A DNA stretch of 64,000 nt from Gymnopus androsaceus JB14 (lineage: Eukaryota; Basidiomycota; Agaricomycetes; Agaricales; Omphalotaceae). The stretch lies in NCBI GenBank assembly GCA_009733575.1, contig ML769440.1:62001-126000 (forward strand), read 5' to 3'. Below the pieces are notes generated by a model that made no database searches, had not been told where the DNA came from, and saw only the letters and a list, made by a program, of their open reading frames with translations. Below are positions 10,352 to 21,119 of the stretch, in pieces. A program made the translations under genes and the position numbers. How positions within the stretch are numbered: the stretch's first letter is position 1; every line of letters begins with the position of its first letter.

Positions 10352-11262
10352 ATGTGGGTGTACGATTTGAAGATGGATGGGGATGGAAAGGTGTTGAAGA
10401 TGAAAGCTCAATACGTTGCTAGAGGTGACATGCAGATTGTGGGTGTGGATTACGAGAAGAGTTGGTCGATGGTTGCGCATGTGTGGAGTTGGTTCATATG
10501 CTTATGGCCATTGCAGTTGGTCTAGGGCTGGAGACAAGTCAGTGGGATTTCTCGTTGGCATACTTGAATGGGACTTTACTGAAGGATCCACCAGTGTATA
10601 TGTGTCAGTCTACCAGTTTTGCTCAGACAGGGGAGGAGGCAAAAGTTTGTCTGATGCAAAGACCTCTATATGGAATGGTACAGGCGGGTCATATCTGGTA
10701 CAACAAACTAGAGGACCAGTTCAAGAAACTGGGCTTCAAGTCCTCACGCGCCAACCCTTGCATTCGTTCTTGATTCAACCCTGCTTCTGGCCACAGGACC
10801 ATTGCGTCCATACACACCAACAATATTTTTGCGGCTTCGATGGATAGAAAGGAAGTGGAGAACACAATCCATGGGTTCAGAATCTGGGACCTGAAGGACG
10901 TCAAGGATAAGAACGTCCTCCTTGGATTGACAATTGATTACTTGCCAGATGGTTCGATTGGCATTATGCAAGCCCCATTCTTCCTCAAAGCGTTCAAGTA
11001 CTTTGGTATCCTCAACAATCTTCAACCACTGTATACTCCATTCCCTCCCGGCTACTCTATCCCTGCGAGAGGAAAGCGGTCGAAGGAGGATGACGCGTTC
11101 ATGAACAACAAGCCATACCAAGGTCTACTGGGTTGTTGCCAATGGGGAGGTGGATGCAGCAGACTGGACATTATTTTTGCATGTTCGAGTCTGGCGATGG
11201 TTCAGAATGAACTGTTCCTGAGGATTGGGATCTTCTCATCAAACTATGCTGTTATATTCTAA
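10352..11262 (+). pseudogene. Copia I reverse transcriptase remnant
   Basis: Matches the copia reverse transcriptase (RVT_2) pattern: K-A-Q-Y-V-A-R-G-D, then after a frameshift near 10465 a D-F-S-L-A-Y-L-N-G segment and P-L-Y-G-M-V-Q-A-G-H-I-W. A TGA stop lies at 10771-10773. Beyond it the expected Y-x-D-D active site reads H-T-N-N (about 10817-10828). Both catalytic aspartates are asparagine codons, each one G-to-A change away in a CGA context. Another frameshift separates this from RNase H. The enzyme is inactive. Confidence 0.85.
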
Positions 11263-11813
11263 TGACAGTCCACTACGGAGTGAAATACAAACCTTGTGTG
11301 GATAAGAAGGTTACGACGGTGGGCTACTCGGATGCGGATTGGGCTGGTTGCAAAGCTATGCGTTGGTCGACTTCCGGATATATATTCTTGATGAACGGTT
11401 GTCCTGTGGCATGGGCTTTGAAGAAGCAGAACTTAGTATCATTGTCGTCAACGGAATCGGAGTATATCGCATTAGCAAAGTGGGTTCAGCAGGCTATCTG
11501 GATGGCGAGTTGGTTGCAAGAAGTGGACTTGGATATGGGAGGTCCAATGGGTTTGCTGGTTGACAACCTAGGAGTGATTGCATTGTTGGAGACAATGAAG
11601 GGGCACGATTTGGCGAAGCACATTGACATCCGGTACTTCTTTATTCGGGACACTGTCAAGGAAGGACAGGTATCCATGTATCCGGTGGCGTCTTCTCAGA
11701 ACCTTGCCAACATTATGACCAAGTCATTATCAAGGGAGAAGCATCATCATATTGTGTCCACATTGGGTTTGGATTGGTGGTATAACGACACCAGGGGGAG
11801 TGTTAAATGTTGA
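11262..11813 (+). pseudogene. Copia I RNase H domain remnant
   Basis: Open over 183 codons. It keeps the copia RNase H motifs: Y-S-D-A-D-W-A-G, S-T-S-G-Y, L-S-S-T-E-S-E-Y-I-A and V-D-N-L-G-V-I-A, so the acidic residues are intact. It continues through K-H-I-D-I-R-Y-F-F-I-R-D and N-L-A-N-I-M-T-K-S-L, the usual copia C terminus, and its stop falls just inside the 3' LTR. It is separated by frameshift from the reverse transcriptase piece, so no complete Pol is encoded. A purine tract (CCAGGGGGAG) directly before 11801 is the polypurine primer. Confidence 0.88.
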
Positions 11814-12122
11814 CGGGTGTTTAGTGTGGTGCCGTATGTTTGGTTTGGCTTTCCTTTTCAGGTTCTATGTTCTTATTTGGTAATCTTTATTTGTTTACCG
11901 ACGTGACCTATTTTCCATACTATATAAAGCTGGGCACGTTGATTCCCTGCTTCCCTCAGTTCCATCATTACGACTGAGGGTAAGCGTCTTACCTATAATT
12001 TCTCTTACATTACTGACTTTACCTATAGCCCTCGTTGTATTCATTGTGTCTATAGGTAATACGAGTTCCATCATTATGACTGAGGCCCTTGTTGTATTCA
12101 TCGTGTCTATAGGAATTTCACA
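11801..12122 (+). mobile_element. Copia I 3' LTR (322 bp)
   Basis: Same structure as the 5' LTR and followed by TCCAG (12123-12127), the 5-bp target duplication that also precedes the 5' LTR. The hairpin is at 11953-11980, the predicted intron at 11980-12028, and the intronless second junction at 12085|12086. This confirms a complete LTR element of 6,249 bp. Confidence 0.93.
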
Positions 12123-13533
12123 TCCAGGCATTCAAGACCATTGAGGACTGGAATCAACTAGGCACTGACATCTGAATCAACCAAAGATGTCATGGAGATA
12201 TGGCAGCTCAGTTATACAGCAATTCCTTTGCTGCAATTGACTTGAAACAGGAAGTGACCATGTTGGAGGAAAAGGAGAGGCAGAGCCTGAGGGTACATCC
12301 TGAAAAGTTTGTACTGATATATAAGCAAATCATGAAGTGACATAGATGTTTCCAAGCCTTGTTCTTAGAGGTAAGTCACAGCAGTTTTCTTGAAGCATAA
12401 ACTGTTTCATTCTTAGTTTGGACCTGCAGTCTTACTCAACCCGTATCTTTTGATTTATTGGTCAGGAGAACTCAAGTTTTTTGGACCGTAATGGCAGTAT
12501 TTTAAAATGATGTGTATGAACTATGGTTCAATATTTTCGGATTATATCTTGTAGAAGCTCACAGCAATAGTAATTGACAGGCCATACCATTGGTGAAGTG
12601 GATATCATACTTGCCTTCCATAGTGCAACTGCAATCGTACTGTGTCTGGTCGAGGCCTGAGGTCTGATATGGTAGGTGGTATAGTACACTTTGACAGTGA
12701 CTAGCTAGCTTAGGGTTAGGGTTCGACTACGAACGGCGTATGTTGCTCTATATTTTTATTCTGTGGAGAGTATCCAATCATTAAATACATACATGCTATC
12801 TTGGCACAATCTAAAACACACCGCCAGCCATTTCTAAAAGCAAAAACGAGAACGGTAACTACGTACATAGTATGAAACTTGGCGAAACGAACAAACGCAA
12901 ATGTACTAGTAACTAGTAGTAGTAATAAGCATCCAAGTCACAAGTGAGCACGAAGAAAATATGCATGATGCAAATTTGAAACAACGGCAACCAAGTACAC
13001 AAGTATACTATACACGCACTACGCTTTTTTTTTCGGAGAAGGAAAGAAACAAAGGGTAGTGGCAAAGGAACCGTAACCGTAATTAATCGTAACTCAGACT
13101 GGAAGCCAAATCAAAACCAGAAACTAGGGCGCGAGTCTCGAATCTCGATAACTGAAGGAGGATATCGGATATCTGTGAAGTAAGGAAGAGATGCAAGGAG
13201 AAGATGGATGGATTGGATATAGATGATAATGGGTAGATTTTTCCAGAGAGATGCAATGCAATGCAAAGGAATTGAAACGAGGAAGGAGGTGAGGTAACGC
13301 CGAAGTGAAGAGAGAAAGGTAAATGTGAAGGAGAAGGATGAGTAAGGAGGTTACACCGTGCATAACAAGTCGTGGTAGTATGTAGTCAAAAAAAAAAAAG
13401 AGAACAACATGCAGATCAAAGACGTTTGGAGACGAAGAAAACATGAAAGGAAAATACAATAAAAACCAATGCCATTTCATTCAACGACAGCCTCTTCGCA
13501 TTGAGCCGCATCCACACTCACAAACGTTACCAT
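12123..13533. other. Intergenic region
   Basis: No gene supported. Contains a short telomere-like stretch (TTAGGGTTAGGGTT, 12711-12724) and homopurine or homopyrimidine runs. The last part (about 13100-13533) probably includes the 3' untranslated region of the minus-strand gene that ends at 13534. Confidence 0.5.
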
Positions 13534-15867
13534 TTACAGAAATCCCTTTAACCTCAGTCCCACGGGTCCAAGTCCCAGTCCTAGGTCATCATCACTGTCT
13601 TCATCAACGTTGAGATCGCCCGATATAACCAGACCGTTCTTGTCCTCATTAACATCATCAGCGTGAACCTCAACCTCATCTTCATCTAAATTTGATATGG
13701 TCGTACATTGCCATAGCGGTGAACGCGCGTACGGCCCAGTGCTTCTCCTCGGTCCAGGCGAACGCAGTTCATGGGCCGGCTTCGAGTTCGAATTCGATCC
13801 CGACACCGATGCTGAACCAGAGTCCCTCCTCCGCAAAATCATCCTCGCAACAAGCTGAGCCATACTCATTATTGAGACTCTGGTTTTTTTCTTCTCTTTT
13901 GCGTTCTTTTTCTTCGATAGTGAAGAGGTTGATTCCACGTCAACCTCTCCCGGTGTAGACGCGATAGGCGTACTAGTCTCCATCTCCGGACTCGAGCTCG
14001 AAGGTGGAGGAACCAGCGTCAACTCGACCAAGGACCCAATCTCCTTCCATCGCTCCTTTTCACGTTTTCGGTCTTTCCGCGCTCGTGCTCGTGCCGCTTG
14101 ACTTTGAGGTTGAGTTGGGACGGGGATCCGTGTGGGGATCGACCCTGCTGTTGCTGGATCGAGTCCAGCCTTCTTCGTCAACGACATCGGCGCTGTTGTT
14201 CCTCCTACCTCGTCAACGCGGGTTTGATTTCGGATAATCGCCGTCACCGCCACATCATTGGCACCGCTGTCAATCGTCTCCAACCACTTTGCACATCTCT
14301 CTCTTTCCTTCGCCTGCCTCCGTAACAGAAGGAGCTTGTACAGGTCGCTGTGGAGCTCCGGATGTGCAAGGAGAGTTGGAAGGGAGGGAGATAGTGCTGG
14401 ATGGGGTATTGCTGCCATTGGCGCTGCGGGAACAGGAGAAGAAATCAAAGCAGGCAAGATCGGAGCTGGACTAGAGGGACTGGGAATAGGAGCGCAATTG
14501 GGATCGCCAGAGGAGGAAAGAATGCTTGGTAGCATATATATAAGCGAGTCGAGTGTTTCGAGTAGTGTTTCCGTGGAAGAAGAGGATGAGGAAGATGAGG
14601 CCGAGGCCAAGGAAGCCCTATCGACATCGACATCAATGTCGAGCAAAAGAAGACCACTGTTTGGGCTCGGGGTGGAGTTGGAATCATCCAACGGAGGGGT
14701 AGAAGAGACCGTTTCGAAATCTTCGTCACCTTCATGGTGTTTTACCTCCAATTCTAAGTTTATCGGCGAAGCAGTAACGGTTGAAGTCGAATCTGAGAAA
14801 ACTGAACCCTCATCCATATCCTCTGGAAGGGGGGACGAAGGATAAGGATACGGTGAAGGTGGTGATGGTGGTGAGCTCGACCCCATTCTCGGTGGTGATT
14901 CTACTTCTATTGCTGTTGCTGCTGTTGTTGTTGGGAAGGAAGATAACGACAGACCCAAATCTTCTTCCTGTTCCTCGTCGACATCGAGGTCTGGCAGTCC
15001 AAAACTCCTCAACGAAGGAGACTGCGTTCCAATCCCATCATGTTCGTAATCATAATCGTAGTGGTGTTCATAGCTCTGCCCATAATAAGGTTCGTATTTA
15101 TTATCATCACCAAAGTCAAGAGGCTCGAGCAGTCGTACGTCCTGCATGAACGGTGACCTAGGAGCTGGAGACGGCAAAGTTATGAGCTCTGGAGAGATAT
15201 CTGGGGACGGATAAGGCAGCCGATGGGCATGAGGGAGAGCATCGTGACGCTGTTGTGACGTCGTGAGGGCGGTCTCTGTAGTGCTTGTACTTGGTACAAG
15301 GTCATCGTACAGCGATAAATGTGGTGGCGTCCCGAACGCAAACCCTTCTTCGTTTTGATCTTCCTCGAAAAGAGTTTCCAAGGAACCAAAACCGAATGAG
15401 GATCCTGGTGATAAGGGAGATAATAAGTGCGATTCGTTTTCTTCCTCTTCTTTTTGTTCATCCGACTCTGTGGTCTCCAGAATCAGTTTGCGCCCATCCT
15501 CTTCAACCGCCAAAGGCAAGGATAAATCTGACGCAGAGGCGGTATATAGACGACTTACACAAGGTAAGGAAGCAGTAACAGTTGGCAACGTAGGCGGAGG
15601 TGATATCGGCCAGTGTCCAAAAGCGTTACTGGCGTGTACATCGATTCGCGGTGAATCTAGGATGCCTCCGAATCCCAGCGCAAAACCTGCGCCAGATTCT
15701 CCTACTTGTGTATTTTTAGCAGTAGTTGGAAGAGGAATGGCTTCGCCTGGATTGCAATTGGTATGTGGAGGCGAAGGATACGAGGAGCGCTCGAGCATAT
15801 CCGTTGATTTGGGTCCAGTATCTTTATCTTGAATTTGGAGGAGGTTATCATCCTGGGGTAAGGACAT
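13534..15867 (-). CDS. Ser/Pro/acidic low-complexity protein
   Basis: A single open frame of 777 codons starting at ATG 15867. The product is dominated by Ser, Pro and acidic residues, with a poly-Ser run (about residue 430), a Tyr/His/Asp-rich patch (Y-G-Q-S-Y-E-H-H-Y-D-Y-D-Y-E), basic stretches and an acidic C terminus ending G-L-R-L-K-G-F-L. The most ordered part is a short helical segment (L-H-S-D-L-Y-K-L-L-L-L-R-R-Q-A-K-E-R-E-R) in the second half. I recognise no domain, signal peptide or membrane segment. Intrinsic disorder suggests a nuclear or signalling role, but that is inference. A likely 5'-UTR intron ends at CGCAG just upstream (about 15880), with a GT donor near 15957. Confidence 0.75.
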   Translation of the reverse strand: MSLPQDDNLLQIQDKDTGPKSTDMLERSSYPSPPHTNCNPGEAIPLPTTAKNTQVGESGAGFALGFGGILDSPRIDVHASNAFGHWPISPPPTLPTVTASLPCVSRLYTASASDLSLPLAVEEDGRKLILETTESDEQKEEEENESHLLSPLSPGSSFGFGSLETLFEEDQNEEGFAFGTPPHLSLYDDLVPSTSTTETALTTSQQRHDALPHAHRLPYPSPDISPELITLPSPAPRSPFMQDVRLLEPLDFGDDNKYEPYYGQSYEHHYDYDYEHDGIGTQSPSLRSFGLPDLDVDEEQEEDLGLSLSSFPTTTAATAIEVESPPRMGSSSPPSPPSPYPYPSSPLPEDMDEGSVFSDSTSTVTASPINLELEVKHHEGDEDFETVSSTPPLDDSNSTPSPNSGLLLLDIDVDVDRASLASASSSSSSSSTETLLETLDSLIYMLPSILSSSGDPNCAPIPSPSSPAPILPALISSPVPAAPMAAIPHPALSPSLPTLLAHPELHSDLYKLLLLRRQAKERERCAKWLETIDSGANDVAVTAIIRNQTRVDEVGGTTAPMSLTKKAGLDPATAGSIPTRIPVPTQPQSQAARARARKDRKREKERWKEIGSLVELTLVPPPSSSSPEMETSTPIASTPGEVDVESTSSLSKKKNAKEKKKTRVSIMSMAQLVARMILRRRDSGSASVSGSNSNSKPAHELRSPGPRRSTGPYARSPLWQCTTISNLDEDEVEVHADDVNEDKNGLVISGDLNVDEDSDDDLGLGLGPVGLRLKGFL

Positions 15868-16813
15868 CAAGCAACCTGCGAGATTGAAAGAACAAAGAAA
15901 GCATCAGTCTCAGTCTTCTCGAACGTTCTCGAAACGAACCACAAAGAAATACTGACCAAAATGAATTAGATATTACAAAGCGAGACTGTTATACAACAAG
16001 AAAGCTTGAGAGGTCGACAAGGACAGCGCGCAACTGAAAAAGAAGAAGAATCTGGGTATACCGAAATACCAGAACCAGGAAAATTCATGAGAAAGAAAGA
16101 GATAAACTGAATATCTCTTTCTTGGGGAATATGGTCTCGAGTCTCGACGTAAAACGGCAAGACAAGAGATGTATGGAACTCGCTGCTCACTCGCAGGAGA
16201 AGATTGAAGTATGAGAACGAGATGACCTCGAGTTTCTCAACCCCAACGAGACGACGCAACGTTTCCCAGCACAGCCTCGGAGCGAACGGACCGTCCGAGA
16301 CACGAGGCGATGGATCGATTAGATGGATTTGCACCCGAAATGAAATGATCCCGCGGACGCGGACCATTCCGAAACTCCCGATACTAGTATCTTCAACGAA
16401 ACTTTCGGTACTGTATTTGAGAGTTAAGCCTAAGGCAGTTCTCTCTAAGACCAAGCTAGATTTCTGCAAAATTTCTGATAAAAACAAAAACAAAACTTAG
16501 ATCGTCACTCTAGTCTCTCGCATATTTAATCCGGCGCCTGAGGATATTACGACCTCGCATCGTTATCGCGTCTTACTCCATACATTCTTGCCCGGATTCT
16601 TGAGCCCCCACTCTCCTGTATTGGATTTCCGAACGGCGTATAAAATGCAGTAGGTTGTTTCCCTCGCTATACTACATTTCCCAAGAAATGCGCCGCACAT
16701 AAGTACACCCAAACTCTCCCTCCCAAGAAAAACCTTCAGCTGAAACTGGCCCCCTGCCCTACGAACGCAGTCATACAAGTACCATCCGTCGTCGTCTTGT
16801 ACCGCAGCAACTT
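15868..16813. other. Promoter region of the minus-strand Ser-rich gene
   Basis: Lies between two minus-strand genes. It contains a chance-like open frame (15966-16493, minus) and one at 16563-16817 (minus), neither with recognisable domains. I treat the region as upstream leader of the gene at 13534-15867 plus the 3' UTR of the gene at 16814-18515. Confidence 0.4.
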
Positions 16814-18515
16814 TCAAGTAAGATCAATTACCTCTACCTGACTGGAATCTTTTGACTAGATAGACATATTGAAAAAAGGGTAAGCGAAGTTCCGCAACAG
16901 AAATTCATAATCCAGAAGATTGGGGATGGGAAAGAGAAAAAAAAGGGAGACGGTGGAAGAGTAGAGAGGGATGAAAGGAATATAAATCGTAAAGCAAGAG
17001 GAAAGGAAAATCAACTAGGAACATACCTTGACTCTACTCAGAGCTGAGGACGAGGATGAGGAACTTGCACTTGCCCTTATACCCAAACTCATTGTCGAGC
17101 CCGAATTTGCACTCAAGCCTGGGCTTGTACTCGCACTCAAACCCGCACTGAGCCTTGCACTCACACTCGGACCGGAACTAGAAGGTATACCTATACCGGC
17201 GCTACCAGTGCGAGTCTCTGTCCGACGACGCTTCGAAGGCGTAGCCGGGACTTCCGACTCAGACTCAGAATCACTGATGATGACAGGCGGTCGCAGACGC
17301 GATATTATCTGACTGGTAGTAATAGTATCATTACTCAAAGTTCTCTTTCGAGACTGAGACGAAATAGGGGTGGCCGTAGGTGTAGGAAGCGCACCAGTGC
17401 TGGGATGGTGCCTCTGAGTCGAAGGCGGATCAGCAGCATTTGAAGAAAACGAGGGTGTAGATGGCCAACTCGAGCTAGACCTTGACTTTGATCCCGACGC
17501 TGATGCAGCAACTAAGGTAGATGTCGAAGCCTGGAATACCAACCAAAACAAACGATCACTATGAAATAACCTGTAGACTACCAAGAAAAGCCAGTTACCT
17601 TGGACTTTGAAGATGATGCAACAACCTCAGCGTCCGAAACGATTTCAACCTCAGAAGAGGGTGAACGTGGACGTGAATGAGGATGCAATGGTGGAGATGC
17701 TGGCATTGGCAACAGGTCTGAAGTGTTGAGCTGGAGAGAGGTGCCTGTGAAATAAATCAGGTTGGCTAGGCGCTGAGTATCCAGGAAATCTGAATGCGAT
17801 GGTGGAGAAAAAGGAGTCATATTAAATTATACTTACCTGCAATACCAGGACACTTACTCCATTTATGTCCCTCCATTGCTGAACCGCACTTTCGACAGTG
17901 GGGCTTCTTACGAGTTGGAGTTGTTGCGAGTGCCTGAGGCTCAGCAGCGTTTCGTGTGGGTTTTGGCTGACTCTGAGGAGTTGGAAGCGGATTGTTGCTC
18001 TTCTTCTTCTTTGACGGAGTAGTTGGAGTGGCTGGAGCGTCTGGCTTCTTCTTCTTCTTCTTTGGAGTCTGCAGAGCAGCATTGCGAGCCCGAATCTCAG
18101 CAGCTTCTGGATTCTGCGCTTCCTCCCGTCGAATCTCCTCCAATAGTCGATCGAATTTCTTCTACAGTAGGCATCAGATGTCAAGATCTCTACATCAAGT
18201 ATGGTAAGTACGCACCTTGAACACATTCTTCTTATAAAATGTCGCTGTTCCCACTTTTCGGGAAACATCGTTATCCGTCATCGCGGCAATAAAGTCTTTG
18301 GCTTGCGATTCGTTTATCTGTTGGATTCGAGTCCGGATTAGTCTTGGGACCATGAGATGCGGTCGACGTACGCCATTCTTCTTCAAGTTATCTACTATCT
18401 TCGTTTTACTGATTTCGTTAGGGGCTGGAATGAAAATTCCTTTGCAAAATGCAGTAGATTTGGAAGTTGAAGTAGTTTTCGTTTTGGTGATGGTTTTAGA
18501 CCGCGGCGACGACAT
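16814..18515 (-). CDS. Zinc-knuckle-like protein with candidate SUMO-interacting motifs
   Basis: Five exons fit GT-AG rules and keep phase: 18515-18216, 18161-17837, 17744-17599, 17530-17027 and a 24-nt last exon 16837-16814. ATG 18515 sits in a strong CCACCATGTCG context. The N-terminal exon holds a conserved-looking helical region (A-P-N-E-I-S-K-T-K-I-V-D-N-L-K-K-N-G). Exon 2 has poly-Lys stretches and C-R-K-C-G-S-A-M-E-G-H-K-W-S-K-C, a compact Cys/His motif. Exon 3 has V-E-I-V-S-D-A-E, exon 4 V-I-I-S-D-S-E-S-E-S-E followed by K-R-R-R, and the last exon encodes only V-E-V-I-D-L-T. These three match the hydrophobic-core plus acidic pattern of SUMO-interacting motifs. A nuclear SUMO-binding role is inferred. 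The family is not recognised. Confidence 0.65.
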
Positions 18516-19798
18516 GGTGGCAAGAAAGCAACAAGAAAGTTGACAATGGCTCATTTACATCCGCCCGTTGTTTGGTTTCAAAGGCGCCGGTCAACACGCG
18601 TTGGCGCCCAATCTCATCTTCTCGAGTCAATATTCTACTACTCGTTGCTCCCTCCCTGAATTTCCGGAACGATCCATCTATATAATCACATCGCCAGAAA
18701 TCACAGACTAGTTGACCTTCCTTCCTTCCTCTCACGGCCAAGGAATTGGCTTTTAGGCAGTAGAAGAATTAGGGTGGGGTGATACTGAGGGCTTGGTCTA
18801 TGTAGGTACCGCGCTACATGATGAGGAAGTGTGTTACCTTACGGCGATTGGACATTTATACAAGGGTAAAGTAAGCGCCATTCTATTTCACGACATCCGC
18901 TCTCATTAACTTCAAATTTAGACGCATACGATTATTGACTGGTTTCGCGACTTTCTCCGAGTCTTTAGCCAAGCTCAAATCCGGATGCGTTCGTCTCCAA
19001 ACCCCTTAGAACCTGTCATGATACAAGACTAAAGCCAATGTGGCACAATGCGAGTCCGATATTGTTCCTTCAACTCACGGACGCAGTCGCAGTGTTGATG
19101 ACTTAATGCCGCACATGTATGAGATTTTCGAGACTAACCACCAGAGGATAGAACATATGCAGACTGAAATCCCGAATCGGAATTACATTCTTCCCCCTCA
19201 AACCCTTTCGGATTATGCTTAGGACACAGCTATCATCTGCTACAGTCTTTTAGTTTTACTTCAACTCGACGAGCCATAAACTTGCTACAGACCTTCAACT
19301 CCGACGCCCACTTTCTTCAGTGCCTTTAATGAATCCCGACTTGGACATCTGTCACCCTCAGCTGCTCCTTGGGTGTACCTTGGTGTACCCTAAAAAGGTT
19401 TAGGTACGCAAGTAAAGATACAAAAATGCACCGGGATGTTGGTTCTGCATGCGTTAGGTGTTAGGTGTTGTTTTTCGCAAGCAAAATGGCCGCCCATTAT
19501 CAAAGAACTCGAGGCAATTGTGATCGGACTTTTCGCCAAAGTACAATTGCTTGCTTCATCGCTTCCTGAAACACATACAAGACGCAGCAGCAGCACACAC
19601 ATAAAATATCTCCGTCTCACGAACACCACGGATTCGCCGGATGGAGCTGTTATTGTGATTCATCAATTAGAACATATATATGCCACTGATATGCTGCAAT
19701 AGTCTATCATTACAATTCACGAAGTATCATCTTATCCTCTTGGCATCATATGATACGATATAACCCGCAAATGTAGACCCACAATCTCACTCAGCAGG
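18516..19798. other. Divergent intergenic region
   Basis: Shared upstream region of the minus-strand gene ending here and the plus-strand membrane-protein gene. A 60-codon frame at 19040-19222 has no recognised motif and I do not call it. No strong TATA box is clear. Confidence 0.4.
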
Positions 19799-21119
19799 AT
19801 GACTCCTGACGAGCAAGAAGAGATCTTTTTCCTGGCTCAACAAGCGCTTTTCAACGCCGTGAATGTTATAGTGGTAACGACTGGTTATGGTACGCTGGTC
19901 TCAAACGAGGTGTATTAATGACCGAAGACACAGACACTTTCTTTTAGGAGCATTTCTTTTAGGAATGAGCATTGCGCTCTATTCTTTGGCGTGCGTTGCA
20001 CCGATAACCGTTTCTCGAATGTCTCTGATGCATGCTCTTTCATAGGACAAGACCAGCATGGGGACGCGCGCAGACGGCTCTCCTGGTCTGCATACTCGTA
20101 ATCTTCGTCTGCATCACCTGGGATGTCATTTACTCTGGGGGCACCGACTTGCTTGAGTTCCACTATTCATTTGTGAGGACGTTACCCGGTGGGATTCTTG
20201 CTCAAGGAGATGCTATGGCGAATCATCTTGCAGCATGGGAATACCTGCCAGGTTGGCCTGCGACGATTAACGTGCGTTCTATTGGTGTATGTGTGTTCGA
20301 TATTCATAATACCTTTTTTGCTGTACTAGCTTCTTTTCAGCGATGGCATTGTCGTCTGGAGAGCATGGATTCTATTTCCTCACGACAAGCTGTGGAGATC
20401 TCTTCTGACTTTCCTTATGATTGCCAATATAGGTACGCGTTTGTACTGCCTCACCCTCAGTGATGTAAGTCCAAAATATACGTAGGTATTAACATCGCAG
20501 ACTGTATTTGGGACGATATTGAGGTCACCTTGGAAGAGTCGAGCTCTACTATCCTCGATTGGCTTTCGAGTGTGATGTCCCTGGCGGTCAATATCTTTGC
20601 AACGCTATTAATTGCGTGGAAAGCCTGGTATGTAGTACCACCGAGTTCTCTTGGGTGCTTCAGCTGATTTTACCATGGCATTTCAGGTCTCATCACCGAG
20701 TTTTGGCAGAAGCCTCAATCCACAAACGGACCCGCGTCGAGAATATCTTGCTGCTTCTGGTCGAATCCGGGGCCGTATACTGTGCAATCCAATCGATCTA
20801 TGCTGTCTTTATTCTAATGGATGTATACGCCACGGTGAGCTTTGGTTTCGTAAAAGGACTGGATGCCATTACTTCCATGTCAATTGTCGCTGCGGTGAGT
20901 GGTATCATTCTTTTTGTCAAGTTCTATATGCTAAAGTATTTTTTAAATGCGTTATAGGCCTGTTATCCTGTTGCGGTGGTCGTTTTGATTCATGGAAAAA
21001 ACGGCTCGCCTATTGTCGAAACAATGTACGATGACACCAGAGTGGGGACTCGGATTGGCGAAAACCACCCCCTGACTACAATTGGCCACTCAAGCGGAAG
21101 AACTGCTGTTTCCGAATGA
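19799..21119 (+). CDS. Seven-helix integral membrane protein (basidiomycete family)
   Basis: Seven exons with consistent phase: 19799-19889, 19948-19990, 20046-20271, 20330-20432, 20501-20627, 20687-20894, 20958-21119. The protein opens M-T-P-D-E-Q-E-E-I-F-F-L-A-Q-Q and shows about seven hydrophobic segments. Motifs of a large family of uncharacterised Agaricomycete membrane proteins are present: D-G-I-V-V-W-R-A-W at the end of a helix, and N-I-L-L-L-L-V-E-S-G-A-V-Y-C-A-I-Q in a later helix, followed by a Tyr/Pro-containing last helix (A-C-Y-P-V-A-V-V-V-L). The tail is hydrophilic and cytosolic-looking. Function is unknown in the family; a receptor or channel role is only a guess. Introns are 51-63 nt. 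The acceptor at 20329 (TACTAG) is preferred over TTTTCAG at 20340 because only it keeps the conserved frame. Confidence 0.82.

Noticed and set aside
14258..14845. 195-codon plus-strand frame
   Set aside because: It is the antisense shadow of the Ser-rich gene; low-complexity codons keep the opposite strand open.
15966..16493. 175-codon minus-strand frame upstream of the Ser-rich gene
   Set aside because: No domain, no clear start context, and it sits where the leader and promoter of that gene should be.
16563..16817. 84-codon minus-strand frame as last exon of the SUMO-motif gene
   Set aside because: The only acceptor that would join it in frame is missing: AG at GAAAG puts it out of phase. 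The acceptor at 16838 gives V-E-V-I-D-L-T and a stop.
19040..19222. 60-codon frame as a small gene
   Set aside because: No motif, no flanking splice or promoter signals, and length expected by chance.
20331..20463. Alternative acceptor TTTTCAG at 20340 in the membrane-protein gene
   Set aside because: It breaks the D-G-I-V-V-W-R-A-W frame. TACTAG at 20329 keeps it.
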